Program-made: the position numbers and the translations under genes
The notes under the pieces: model-generated
What the model saw: the letters and a program-made list of their open reading frames with translations, nothing else
Told to the model about the DNA's origin: nothing
Databases searched by the model: none
In this document: piece after piece, positions 15,932-24,244 of the stretch
How the letters are laid out: the number at the start of each line of letters is the position of its first letter
How positions within the stretch are numbered: position 1 is the stretch's first letter
Origin: Candidatus Bathyarchaeota archaeon
GTDB lineage: Archaea; Thermoproteota; Bathyarchaeia; Bathyarchaeales; Bathycorpusculaceae
DNA length: 38,344 bases
Direction: 5' to 3'
Assembly (NCBI GenBank): GCA_017883615.1
Contig: JADGNF010000017.1
Coordinates: forward strand, 1 to 38,344

Positions 15932-16006
15932 TACAATCCAACTACCTAAGAAAAACCACCCACAACTGGATTGTATATACATTTGTATATCAAAATGTAT
16001 ATACAA
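15932..16006. repeat. Nested, mutually exclusive inverted repeats
   Basis: First pair: TACAATCCA (15932-15940) with TGGATTGTA (15967-15975), 9 bp. Second pair: TTGTATATACAT (15971-15982) with ATGTATATACAA (15995-16006), a perfect 12 bp with a 12-base spacer that itself repeats TTGTATAT. Bases 15971-15975 belong to both pairs, so the two stems cannot form together. Confidence 0.65.
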
Positions 16007-16290
16007 CGACCACCCCCCTCCTCTGTTGCGCACACACACCCAACAGGCTGTTGAATAAGCCAACGCTTCCTCTTCTACAAAAAACCCAAAACACAACCCG
16101 ACAGAAGTAGTAATTTGCAAAAACACCCACTACTACTATTAACAAGAAATAGAAAAACGAAACCTAAGCCATCAAGAATAAATTAACGGCATCAACTTGT
16201 TTTTCAAATTCTTTGCGGATTCTTCAAAGTACTTATCTCACATAAACGTAAATTAATTAGCCTAAATCAAGAAGCAGACCAGAAACTTAC

Positions 16291-16319
16291 AAAACAAAAA
16301 ACTGAAAAAGAAAAGAAGA
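16291..16319 (-). terminator. U-tract terminator of the aEF-2 gene
   Basis: On the minus strand, immediately after the stop at 16327, the sequence has T-runs CTTCTTTTCTTTTT and then TTTTTTGTTTTG. There is no strong hairpin, as is usual for archaeal U-tract termination of a highly expressed gene. Confidence 0.55.
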
Positions 16320-16326
16320 GAGTTGA

Positions 16327-18543
16327 TTATTCGCTCTCGAAGTATTCTTCTGGCTTTGGTGGAAGCGGTGATAAGCCTCTGCGTTCACGAATCGAAGTGA
16401 TGGTGCTTGCCTGCATTTGCTCTGGGACTGGAGCCCAACGGCTGAACTGTGTTGCCCAGAAAGCTCTGCCCTGTGTGCTGCTGCGCAAAATGTCGGCTAT
16501 TCCGAAGCTTTCGGAAACGGGCATTTCTGCTTTGACGGTGATCATGTCTTCTTCTGAGGGCATGTCTAAGATTTTGCCTCGACGCTTGTTTAGCAGTGTA
16601 ATTACGGAGCTGACGAATTCGCTTGGAACTTTGCATTCGAAGCTCATCAGCGGCTCAAGCAGTTTCGGGTCGCTGAGCAGGATAGCGCAGTAGATTGGCC
16701 TCCAAGTCATTGGGATTGCTTGTGCTGGACCCCTGTGAACTGGATCTTCGTGCACGGTAACGTCTTCAAGATTAATCTTCAAACCGTAAGCAGGCTCCTT
16801 TGCAAGTGGCGACGTATGGACCGCTTCCCTGAAGCCAGTCTTTATGTGGTCAATGATTTCATCCACATATTGCCTGCCTCTAATGCGGTTAACTAAGATG
16901 TTATTTTCCTCAACGGCAACAGCACCTTTCGCATTATCTGCGTCCCAACCTAAGCTTCGAAGAGTCTTGGTTCGCTCGTCTTTGCTCTGCATGTCACTAA
17001 TCTTGTCCGACTTAATTGCTTCAATCACTTCGTCAGACAGCTTTTCGATAGTTATCCAAAGCTTGTTATGCTTGTTGGGGCTTTTACCCATGATTGCTGG
17101 ACCCTGATAATCGTGGCCGATGGTTTCGCGGTAAATCACAATGGGCTTGCTCAATTTCACTTTCAAACCTGCTTCCTGCAACCGGTACGCAGTGATTTCC
17201 AAGTGAAGTTCACCCATACCCGACAACAGAAACTCGCCACTTTCCTTGTTCATTATAAAGTGCAAGTTAGGGTCTTCGGTGGTAAGTTTGTGCATAACTT
17301 TGTCGAACAATGGTAGGTCTTTCACGTCTTCAGGTTCAACGGCAACTGTAACAACCGGGTCAGAAACGTACCGTAAACCTTCAAAAGAGTGCACTTCAAT
17401 GCCGTCTTCCGCGATGGTTTCGCCAACGTGAATGGAAGGCAAACCTGACATTGCACCAATGTTGCCTGCAGGAACACGGTCAATAATCACTCGATCAGTT
17501 GCCATACTCATGAAAACCTGCTGAATTTGACCCTTATTGTGACTGCTCACAAGCTGCACAGTCTTACCCTTTACGATTTCGCCGCTAAAGATTCTGCCGA
17601 TAGCGACAGTTCCGCTGTGTGGATCAACTTCGATTGTTGAGATGCACATAAGTAACGGTGCTTTGGGATCAACTTTTGCCATACCCTGACCTGTAGGACT
17701 GTCGACGTCGCCAGGCCAAATCTGAGGCTGCCTATATGGCTGAGCCTCATACGGGTTAGGCAAGTGTTTGCAGAACATGTCCAAAATTGGATCTGGCAAA
17801 GGAGCCCTCTTGGAGAGTTCATCAACTTTTCTGCCGACTTCAATGTTATCGCCAGTATACGCATCGATGATATCTTGGAAGGTAACTTTCTTAAGTTTCA
17901 TATGTTCAGCGTTCAAACCCCACTTGTGTAGAGCTGAACCAAAAGCCACACGTCCATCTTCAACGGTGACTTGCCAATCTTTCTTGTGGTCAGCAGGAGC
18001 ATATTTCTCAATTAATGTGTTAACGCGTAACAGAATCTTTGCGAATTTTCGCTGGATTTCCTGTGGAGTCAGCTTGATTTCCTTAATGAGCCGGTCCACT
18101 TTGTTTATGAACAGGATCGGTTTGACACGTTCCCGCAACGCCTGCATGAGGACGGTTTCAGTCTGAGTCATAGGTCCTTCAACTGCGTCAACAACGACGA
18201 GCGCACCATCCACGGCTCTGAGGCTTCTGGTTACTGCTCCTGAGAAGTCAATGTGTCCAGGTGTGTCGATGAGGTTGATGAGATAATCTTGATTGTCTAA
18301 GGTGTGAACTAGGCTTACGTTGGAGGCGAAAACGGTCATTTGACGCTTCTGTTCAAGATCCCACGAATCCAAGAACAGTTTCTGCCCCGCTGTTTGAGTA
18401 CTGATAATGCCTGCAGCTGCCAATAAACTGTCAGAAAGAGTAGTTTTTCCGTGATCTACGTGTGCGATGATGCTGGTGTTGCGTATCATCTTTGGGGTGT
18501 TCATCAGTTTGACAATTTCGTCTGTTTGTCTATAACGCGCCAT
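16327..18543 (-). CDS. fusA: Translation elongation factor aEF-2
   Basis: A 738-aa translocation GTPase that moves tRNAs and mRNA through the ribosome after each peptide bond, of usual archaeal length. G1 is IAHVDHGKTTLSDSL, G3 is DTPGHIDF and G4 is NKVDRL. Domain IV contains VHEDPVHRGPAQAIP, where the His of VHRG is the residue converted to diphthamide, so the protein should be a Dph-pathway substrate. The acidic C-terminus ends in EYFESE. The gene is monocistronic here, not next to ribosomal protein genes. On the minus strand GGAG lies about 11 bases before the ATG at 18543. Codon use is strongly biased, consistent with high expression. Confidence 0.97.
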   Translation of the reverse strand: MARYRQTDEIVKLMNTPKMIRNTSIIAHVDHGKTTLSDSLLAAAGIISTQTAGQKLFLDSWDLEQKRQMTVFASNVSLVHTLDNQDYLINLIDTPGHIDFSGAVTRSLRAVDGALVVVDAVEGPMTQTETVLMQALRERVKPILFINKVDRLIKEIKLTPQEIQRKFAKILLRVNTLIEKYAPADHKKDWQVTVEDGRVAFGSALHKWGLNAEHMKLKKVTFQDIIDAYTGDNIEVGRKVDELSKRAPLPDPILDMFCKHLPNPYEAQPYRQPQIWPGDVDSPTGQGMAKVDPKAPLLMCISTIEVDPHSGTVAIGRIFSGEIVKGKTVQLVSSHNKGQIQQVFMSMATDRVIIDRVPAGNIGAMSGLPSIHVGETIAEDGIEVHSFEGLRYVSDPVVTVAVEPEDVKDLPLFDKVMHKLTTEDPNLHFIMNKESGEFLLSGMGELHLEITAYRLQEAGLKVKLSKPIVIYRETIGHDYQGPAIMGKSPNKHNKLWITIEKLSDEVIEAIKSDKISDMQSKDERTKTLRSLGWDADNAKGAVAVEENNILVNRIRGRQYVDEIIDHIKTGFREAVHTSPLAKEPAYGLKINLEDVTVHEDPVHRGPAQAIPMTWRPIYCAILLSDPKLLEPLMSFECKVPSEFVSSVITLLNKRRGKILDMPSEEDMITVKAEMPVSESFGIADILRSSTQGRAFWATQFSRWAPVPEQMQASTITSIRERRGLSPLPPKPEEYFESE

Positions 18544-18905
18544 AACTATGCATTCTCCATTTTTAATGAATCATTATTAACCTGAAAGGTTTCTATTGTT
18601 ACTTGCTGAAGCATTTTCTGATTCTCTCTTAATGAGATAAGCTACATGGAAATTGAGCCTGTAGCCTATTAAGCTTATGGCACAGCTTTAAGGAAACACT
18701 TGGACACAAAAATCGTACTTTCCACCGAGAATTACCTGTCAATCCACCAAATAGCCGCGCATCCACTAACAAAACCTAGCTTCACTTGTTGAAAGCTTAA
18801 TAATTTAACCAATTTTGTGCGTTAGCGATAAAAGTTGTCCATCAAAACGCATTTCCCAGCCGATTGATTTAAATTGAGCTCTCCAAGAATTAAGTAGAAA
18901 ACAAA

Positions 18906-18915
18906 CCTTAAAAGG
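18906..18915 (+). promoter_or_regulatory. TATA-like box of the ATPase transcript
   Basis: CCTTAAAAGG is the best TATA match upstream of the P-type ATPase. It predicts transcription start near 18936, leaving a 5' leader of about 150 bases before the TTG at 19085, long for an archaeal mRNA. Confidence 0.4.
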
Positions 18916-18957
18916 TAAAACTCGTTGTAATACGAGGACTAATCGCTGAGGATAAGA

Positions 18958-19053
18958 ATGCTCACCAAAACAGGTTCCCTGCAAGGAAACAACCCAACTA
19001 AAGTTTTCTCGACACTACACAGACACTTTCGTCACTGGACATGGAGCTCCTAA
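18958..19053 (+). CDS. Possible 31-aa leader ORF upstream of the ATPase
   Basis: A short frame (ATG at 18958, preceded by GAGG) lies inside the predicted leader of the ATPase mRNA and ends 31 bases before the ATPase start. The predicted peptide is basic and ends in HRHFRHWTWSS. It has no family. It could be a translated leader that modulates ATPase expression or simply a chance frame. Confidence 0.25.
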   Translation: MLTKTGSLQGNNPTKVFSTLHRHFRHWTWSS

Positions 19054-19084
19054 CGGAACTTCATGAGGTTTTGGCGGAATTATA

Positions 19085-21883
19085 TTGGAAAAAGCTGCTT
19101 CTATGCCAATCGAGGAGGTATTCACAGACCTCGGTGCATCATCCAACGGTCTCAGCAGCGAAGAAGCTAAAAAACGACTAAAAAAATACGGCTACAACAA
19201 ACTCACAGAAAAACGCCAAATCCCCCTCATCCACAAGTTTGTAAAACATCTTAGAGATTTATTTGGCATACTCCTCCTCGTCGCCGCAGTTCTTTCCTAC
19301 ATAAGCGGCAGCCCAGAACTAGCCCTAATAATTTTGGGAGTTGTATTCTTAAACATCTTTGTAAGCATGTTTCAAGAATCACGCGCAGAAAAAGCCATGG
19401 AAACCCTGAAAAGCTGGATGCCTGAATACGCCAAAGTTATCCGAGACGGCGAACTTAAACGAATTCTCGTTAAAGAAATTGTTCCAGGCGACATAATTTA
19501 CTTGGAAGAAGGTGACCGCGTTCCCGCAGACGCACGCCTACTCGAAGCATTTGATTTATGGACGAACAATGTTCCTCTAACTGGAGAATCGGAACCTCAA
19601 CCGCGATCTGCGGAAACCGTGAAAACCGTCGAAAAAGCCTACCTATACTCTCCTAACCTAGTTTTTATGAGCACAAGCGTCGCGAAAGGTCAAGGCAAAG
19701 CAGTCGTTTACGCGACTGGCATGGAAACGCAGTTTGGGAAAATTGCAAGCTTAACTCAAACCATTCAAGAAGAAGACAGCCCACTCCAAAAAGAAATTGC
19801 TTTGACGGCCAAGTACGATTTCATCATAGCCGTAGTTGTAGGTGCAGGTTTCTTTTTGGCGAGTTTCCTCTGGTTACACGTCGAAATCGGAACAAGCATC
19901 TTGTTTATGATTGGTGTGATGGTTTGCTGCGTTCCCGAAGGATTGCAAGTGACTGTTTCCAGCGCTTTAGCCATCAACGTGCTCAAGATGGTAAAGCAGA
20001 ATGTTCTTGTTAAGAGGCTATCTGCCGTTCAAACCTTGGGCAGCGTCACGGTAATCTGCACCGATAAAACTGGCACCATAACAAGAGGCGAAATGACCGT
20101 TAACAAGCTATGGGTTCAAGATTACGTCGTGGAAGTTTCAGGCATAGGATACACCCCTGAAGGCGAATTCACTTCAAACGGTCAACCTCTTCTAGAGGGA
20201 CAAACAAGTTCTTTAGAAAAACTCCTTGAAATTGCCGCACTCTGCAACGGAGCCAAACTCGATCCACCTTCAGACCGCAACAAAAACTGGAGCGTAATAG
20301 GAGACCCAACCGATGGCGCACTGCTTGTTGCAGCGTTGAAATCAAATGTAAATATCCAAGATTGCCTTGCTGAGAAGCCGATAATCGACGTTTTGCCATT
20401 CAGTTTTGAGCGGAAACGAATGAGCACCATCCACAAGCTGAATGGCAACGTTTTCGTATACACCAAAGGTGCTCCAAGAACCATTCTAGACCTTTGCACA
20501 AAACTCCTCGTGGACGGCAAAGAAGAACCACTAACAGAAGACAAATTATCATGGATTGAATCACGAATCCACGAGTTCGCAAACCAAGGCTTACGTGTCA
20601 TAGCCGTGGCATACAAGAAACTGCCCAAAGCAGAATACACAAAAGGAGCAGACGTCGAAAAAGAACTAAGTTTCGTCGGATTAACCGGCATGCGCGATCC
20701 ACCAAGGATGGAAGTCAAAGATGCAGTTTTGAAAGCAAAACAAGCAGGCATTAGAACAGTAATCATCACTGGCGACTATGGTCCAACCGCAGAAGCCATC
20801 GCCAAAGAAGTCGGCATCGTCGACAAAGAATGCTGCCAAGTAATTCGGGGCGTAGATTTAGAAGAAATCAACGATCAAGCAGTAGTAGATGAAGTTAAGA
20901 AAGGCAATGTCATCTTTGCACGTGTTTCACCCGAACAAAAACTCCGAATAGTCACGGTTCTGAAGAAAAGCGGAGAAGTTGTAGCGGTTACAGGTGACGG
21001 CGCAAACGACGCACCTTCCCTTAAAGAGGCAGATATCGGTGTCGCCATGGGCGCTTCCGGCACAGACGTAGCTCGCGAAGCTGCCGACATTGTCTTGCTG
21101 GATGACAGTTTCGCGTCCATAGTAAAAGCAGTAGAGTCTGGACGAGCAATCTATGAGAACATTCGCAAGTTCATCGTCTACGTGTTTTCACATAACTGGG
21201 CAGAGTTGATTCCCTTCTTGCTCTACGCCGCATTAGGAATCCCTCTGCCGCTGCTTGTGGTTCAGGTTTTAGCAATTGACTTAGCCATAGACGTTATTCC
21301 GTCTTTGGCTTTGAGCCGCGAGCCACCTGAAGCCGGCATCATGGAAGAACCACCAAGAAGTATCAAAGAACGTTTGTTCACACGAAGAGTTCTTTGGCGT
21401 TCCGTTTTCGTCGGCGCCATAATCGCTGCAGGCGCCATGATTGGTTGCCTAAACGCTTGGGCAGCAGGAGGCTGGAATATTGGTATGCCAGTGCCAATTG
21501 ACTGGCACTTCGGGCAATCTTTGCCAAACAACAACCCCATTTACCTCAAAGGAGTAACAATGATGTTTGCAGGAATAGTTGTTGCCCAAGCAGGAAACGT
21601 TCTTGCGTGCAGAACAAGCAAGCAGTCTATCTTCAAAACAAGCCTTAAGAATAACAAGTGGATAATCATCGGCATAATTTCACAGCTGTCAATCTTGGCG
21701 TTTCTAGTTTATGTTCCGTTGATGCAGCAATTCTTCGGAACCGTTGCGCTCGGCTTAGGAGACTGGATATTCCTCCTGTCGCTGGCGGTTGTGGTAGTTT
21801 TGGCTGAAGAAATCCGCAAGTTTTTCAGCAGACGATTCACAAAGACTCAAGCTGACGATTTGAGTCGTCACGACCACACTTAA
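19085..21883 (+). CDS. P2-type cation-transporting ATPase (Ca2+ or Na+/K+-like)
   Basis: A 932-aa P-type ATPase that pumps cations across the cytoplasmic membrane. The actuator domain has PLTGES (residues 164-169), TM4 has VPEGLQVTV, and the phosphorylation site is CTDKTGTIT with Asp327. The hinge is TGDGANDAPSLKEADIGVAMG. TM5-TM6 include NWAELIPFLLYAALGIPLP and VLAIDLAIDVIPSLALSREPPE. The PEGL and IDLAIDVIPSLALS segments and about ten membrane helices place it in the type II Ca2+/Na+,K+/H+ group, not with heavy-metal pumps. The ion cannot be fixed by eye. The TTG start at 19085 is the only upstream option before a stop at 19064; ATG at residue 7 is an alternative. It appears monocistronic. 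Confidence 0.92.
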   Translation: MEKAASMPIEEVFTDLGASSNGLSSEEAKKRLKKYGYNKLTEKRQIPLIHKFVKHLRDLFGILLLVAAVLSYISGSPELALIILGVVFLNIFVSMFQESRAEKAMETLKSWMPEYAKVIRDGELKRILVKEIVPGDIIYLEEGDRVPADARLLEAFDLWTNNVPLTGESEPQPRSAETVKTVEKAYLYSPNLVFMSTSVAKGQGKAVVYATGMETQFGKIASLTQTIQEEDSPLQKEIALTAKYDFIIAVVVGAGFFLASFLWLHVEIGTSILFMIGVMVCCVPEGLQVTVSSALAINVLKMVKQNVLVKRLSAVQTLGSVTVICTDKTGTITRGEMTVNKLWVQDYVVEVSGIGYTPEGEFTSNGQPLLEGQTSSLEKLLEIAALCNGAKLDPPSDRNKNWSVIGDPTDGALLVAALKSNVNIQDCLAEKPIIDVLPFSFERKRMSTIHKLNGNVFVYTKGAPRTILDLCTKLLVDGKEEPLTEDKLSWIESRIHEFANQGLRVIAVAYKKLPKAEYTKGADVEKELSFVGLTGMRDPPRMEVKDAVLKAKQAGIRTVIITGDYGPTAEAIAKEVGIVDKECCQVIRGVDLEEINDQAVVDEVKKGNVIFARVSPEQKLRIVTVLKKSGEVVAVTGDGANDAPSLKEADIGVAMGASGTDVAREAADIVLLDDSFASIVKAVESGRAIYENIRKFIVYVFSHNWAELIPFLLYAALGIPLPLLVVQVLAIDLAIDVIPSLALSREPPEAGIMEEPPRSIKERLFTRRVLWRSVFVGAIIAAGAMIGCLNAWAAGGWNIGMPVPIDWHFGQSLPNNNPIYLKGVTMMFAGIVVAQAGNVLACRTSKQSIFKTSLKNNKWIIIGIISQLSILAFLVYVPLMQQFFGTVALGLGDWIFLLSLAVVVVLAEEIRKFFSRRFTKTQADDLSRHDHT

Positions 21884-22109
21884 GCAATAACCAGTGATTT
21901 TCTTCTCCAACTCCTACCTTCCTGCAAAGTCCATTTCAGGCTCATTTTTGTATTCTGGGCATGTTTTTGAGGTTTTCCCGTCCACAAAAAACGGGCTTAG
22001 TTGAATCAACAAGATATCGGAGCAGTCCATGACCTTTAAAGCAAAACCAAAACCAAGTTTTTGTATTTAGGAAGGCTTATGTGCCCAAATGAGTATCAGT
22101 TTTTGATGA

Positions 22110-22721
22110 ATGATTATGATTGTTGTTGGCGTATGCGGTAGCCCCCGAGCCCAAGCCACCGAACACATACTCAAAGAAGCACTAAACCAACTTGAAGCGA
22201 AAGGGCTGCAGACCCGTTTCTGGACCGTTAGAGGCAAACGTGTTGGCTTTTGCGCGCACTGTGACTACTGCCTCAAGAACAAGGAATGCGCCTTCAAAGA
22301 TGACATGCAGGAACTCTATGGACTTCTCAAAAACGCAGACGGCATCATTTTCGCCTCTCCAGTGTACAATGGGGGAATGAGCGCTCAAACAAAAGCCGTT
22401 ATGGATAGGTGCCGAGCTTTAGTTGCTGCGGATGTGCATTTCTTTCGGGGGAAAGTGGGCATGGGAATCGCTGCTGGCGGAGATCGAATGGGTGGGCAAG
22501 AATCCGCTTTAACTCAGATTCACACGTTTTACATTCTAAACGGTATGATACCCGTAAGCGGCGGATTTTTTGGCGCGAACCTAGGTGCGACTTTCTGGAA
22601 AAAAGACACGTTAGATGGCGCCAAGCAAGATGAGGAAGGTTTTAAAAGCCTAAAAAAAACGGTGAAAAGGTTCGTCGAAGTTCTCAGAGAACAAGAAAAA
22701 GGAGAAAAAAAACATGAGTGA
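22110..22721 (+). CDS. Iron-sulfur flavoprotein (Isf family)
   Basis: A 203-aa flavodoxin-like oxidoreductase. The N-terminal strand and FMN phosphate loop are VVGVCGSPRAQATE, and ASPVYNGGMSAQTKAVMDRC is the second FMN-binding region. Between them lie four cysteines, C48, C51, C54 and C60 (CAHCDYCLKNKEC), with the C-x2-C-x2-C-x5-C spacing that binds the [4Fe-4S] cluster in Isf proteins of methanogens and Archaeoglobus. It should shuttle electrons between ferredoxin and small acceptors such as O2, H2O2 or other flavoproteins. The stop overlaps the start of the AfpA gene by 8 bases, indicating a tight operon and probably a redox partnership. Confidence 0.85.
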   Translation: MIMIVVGVCGSPRAQATEHILKEALNQLEAKGLQTRFWTVRGKRVGFCAHCDYCLKNKECAFKDDMQELYGLLKNADGIIFASPVYNGGMSAQTKAVMDRCRALVAADVHFFRGKVGMGIAAGGDRMGGQESALTQIHTFYILNGMIPVSGGFFGANLGATFWKKDTLDGAKQDEEGFKSLKKTVKRFVEVLREQEKGEKKHE

Positions 22722-23298
22722 ACAAACTGTTGAAACAAAGAAGCGCAAAATTGCGTGGGGAATCACCGGTGCAGGAGACCGAATCGCCGAATATGTGCAG
22801 GTCATGAAGGAACTCAAACAGGAGTACGAGGCGACGGTTGAGATTCAGGTTTTTGTCTCCAAAGCAGGGGAAACGGTACTAAAATTCTACAATCTTGAAA
22901 ACGAAATTAGGCAGAATTTCCCCAAATTCATCATAGAACTAAACGCAAACTCGCCATTTTTGGCAGCGTGGATGCAGATTCACAAGTACGAGTTCTTGCT
23001 AATCGCACCTGCCTCGTCCAACACGGTGGCAAAAATCGCGTGTGGCATAGGCGACACAATGCTGACTAATGCCGCCAGCATGAGCCTGAAAGCCTTCGCG
23101 CCAGTCTATGTTGTGCCAGTAGATTACGAGGAACAAATCATACTCACCAAGCTCCCCAACGGCAAAGATATGAAATTGCGAATCCGCAAAGAAGACGCAG
23201 AAAACGTCCGCCGACTGGAACGTATGGAAGATATGCATGTGCTACCGGAGCCGCAGAAAATCCGAGAAATCTTCAAGGAATGGTTCAAAAAAGCTTAA
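22714..23298 (+). CDS. afpA: Archaeoflavoprotein AfpA
   Basis: A 194-aa flavoprotein of the HFCD (flavin-containing Cys decarboxylase-like) fold, matching the archaeoflavoprotein AfpA/DmrB group. Landmarks are AWGITGAGDRIAEYVQVM at the N-terminus, VFVSKAGETVLKFY, APASSNTVAKIACGIGDTMLTNAA (the FMN-binding region) and a C-terminal VRRLERMEDMHVLPEP. In Archaeoglobus, AfpA takes electrons from ferredoxin-linked CO dehydrogenase. Here it overlaps the iron-sulfur flavoprotein gene by 8 bases, so electrons may pass from Isf to AfpA. The DmrB function (dihydromethanopterin reductase) is an alternative, given the close similarity of the two groups. Confidence 0.82.
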   Translation: MSEQTVETKKRKIAWGITGAGDRIAEYVQVMKELKQEYEATVEIQVFVSKAGETVLKFYNLENEIRQNFPKFIIELNANSPFLAAWMQIHKYEFLLIAPASSNTVAKIACGIGDTMLTNAASMSLKAFAPVYVVPVDYEEQIILTKLPNGKDMKLRIRKEDAENVRRLERMEDMHVLPEPQKIREIFKEWFKKA

Positions 23299-23350
23299 AC
23301 GCCAAAGCCGGCAACAGAAACTGCCATATGCAGGAAGAGGATGACCCCCA

Positions 23351-23632
23351 GTGTTTAACCCATTCACTCTAGTTTATTTGAGTGTTCCACTGGTAATCGG
23401 AGTCGTACTGGGTTACCTGTTAAGAGATAGGAAACTACCAAAACTCGACAAAATCAGCCTCGCAGTTATTGTTGTTCTGATTTTCTCTTTGGGTTTCGGT
23501 ATAGGTTCAAACAACGAGTTGCTATCTTCGCTACCCCAAGTTGGCGCTCAAGGATTGGTTATTGCAGCGCTTGCGATTTTCTTCAGTATTGCTTTCATCA
23601 AAGCAGGAAAAAGGCTGGAACGGACCCGTTGA
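23351..23632 (+). CDS. LysO-type lysine exporter, N-terminal part
   Basis: A 93-aa membrane protein with three helices, at about residues 7-23 (YLSVPLVIGVVLGYLL), 34-52 (SLAVIVVLIFSLGFGIG) and 65-84 (GLVIAALAIFFSIAFIK). Together with the next gene it corresponds to the single LysO protein of bacteria (about 300 aa), which exports L-lysine. The GTG at 23351 has GAGGATGA 6 bases upstream. Its stop TGA overlaps the TTG start of the next gene (TTGA). The split at the boundary between the N-terminal domain and the DUF340 core leaves two complementary halves. Lysine as the substrate is by family only. Confidence 0.72.
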   Translation: MFNPFTLVYLSVPLVIGVVLGYLLRDRKLPKLDKISLAVIVVLIFSLGFGIGSNNELLSSLPQVGAQGLVIAALAIFFSIAFIKAGKRLERTR

Positions 23633-24237
23633 TAAAGTACATTTTAGCTGCTTTAATACTGGGATGCACCGCGGGCTACCTCAACAACAACTTCTTTATG
23701 GCCGTTCCCAACTCAGTGATTTCTGACCAGCTCTTCACGGTTGCACTTATCGCTTTGCTGTTCGTCTTCGGGTTCTCCTATGCCTTGGATAAGGATGTAG
23801 TGGCGAAAATGCGGAAAACAGGAATTCGACTTGTAACTTTCCCGCTTCTAGTTGCCTTAGGAAGTTTAGTAGGTGGCTTAGTTGCTGGGTTGATTTTACA
23901 GCTTAACTTGGCTGCAACAGCTGCGGTATCTTCGGGCTACGGGTGGTACACGTTGTCAGGTCCCGTGATGGGACAAATGCTAGGCATACAATGGGGAACG
24001 TTAGGGTTCACAGCGAACTTCTTTAGAGAGCTCTTCACCATCATTTTGATTCCGCTAATGGTTAAGGTGGATAAGCTGGCGCCCATCGCTTCCGGAGGCG
24101 GGACAACAATGGACACAACGTTAGGAGTAATAGTACGTTACTGCGGCAAAGACACTTTGATTATAGCTTTCTCAAACGGACTCATACTCTCAATCATCGC
24201 GCCTTTTGCAACCGTCGCCTTAGCTTCGCTAGCCTAG
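23629..24237 (+). CDS. LysO-type lysine exporter, C-terminal (DUF340) part
   Basis: A 202-aa membrane protein forming the DUF340 core of a LysO exporter. It shows GCTAGYLNN near the start, several helices, and the conserved SSGYGWYTLSGPVMGQMLGIQWGTLGFTANFFRE stretch (described here in parts: SSGYGWYTLSG and GTLGFTANFFRE), plus SGGGTTMDTTLGVIVRYCG. These match the signature of LysO. The start is a TTG overlapping the previous stop, so translation should depend on the upstream gene. The two halves probably assemble in the membrane. No lysine riboswitch or lysine gene is seen nearby. Confidence 0.8.
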   Translation: MIKYILAALILGCTAGYLNNNFFMAVPNSVISDQLFTVALIALLFVFGFSYALDKDVVAKMRKTGIRLVTFPLLVALGSLVGGLVAGLILQLNLAATAAVSSGYGWYTLSGPVMGQMLGIQWGTLGFTANFFRELFTIILIPLMVKVDKLAPIASGGGTTMDTTLGVIVRYCGKDTLIIAFSNGLILSIIAPFATVALASLA

Positions 24238-24244
24238 CCGCAGG

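Larger units (their letters stand above)
15745..16326. other. 580-bp convergent intergenic region with inverted repeats
   Basis: Long for a region between two convergent genes (mdh and the aEF-2 gene). It contains T-runs for mdh termination (15807-15820), a strand-biased purine run around 15885-15905, nested inverted repeats at 15932-16006, C- and AC-rich runs (16007-16040), a small hairpin CAACAGGCTGTTG (16041-16053) and the aEF-2 U-tract terminator (16291-16319). A 94-codon minus-strand frame (15842-16126) has no domain, and its Trp/Cys-rich translation looks like non-coding sequence. A non-coding RNA is possible but unproven. Confidence 0.5.
18544..19084. other. 540-bp divergent promoter region
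   Basis: This separates the aEF-2 gene (minus) from the cation ATPase gene (plus). It holds a TATA-like CCTTAAAAGG at 18906-18915 for the ATPase transcript and a 31-codon upstream frame at 18958-19053. The middle part (about 18640-18890) shows no gene, repeat or RNA fold that I can support. Confidence 0.5.

Noticed and set aside
16005-16053. C-rich and AC-rich tract followed by CAACAGGCTGTTG, considered as a transposon end or target-site mark
   Set aside because: No transposase, no matching inverted end and no target duplication are seen; the small hairpin is only 5 bp.
15842-16126. 94-codon minus-strand frame in the mdh/aEF-2 intergenic region
   Set aside because: The translation is unusually rich in Trp, Cys and Gly and comes from simple AC-rich and C-rich DNA and from inverted repeats. 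No domain and no ribosome binding site were found.
21914-22030. 38-codon minus-strand frame (ATG at 22030) between the ATPase and Isf genes, with Cys3 and Cys24
   Set aside because: Its composition is protein-like and acidic, but there are only two cysteines, no known motif and no well-placed ribosome binding site. Kept only as a possibility for a homology search.
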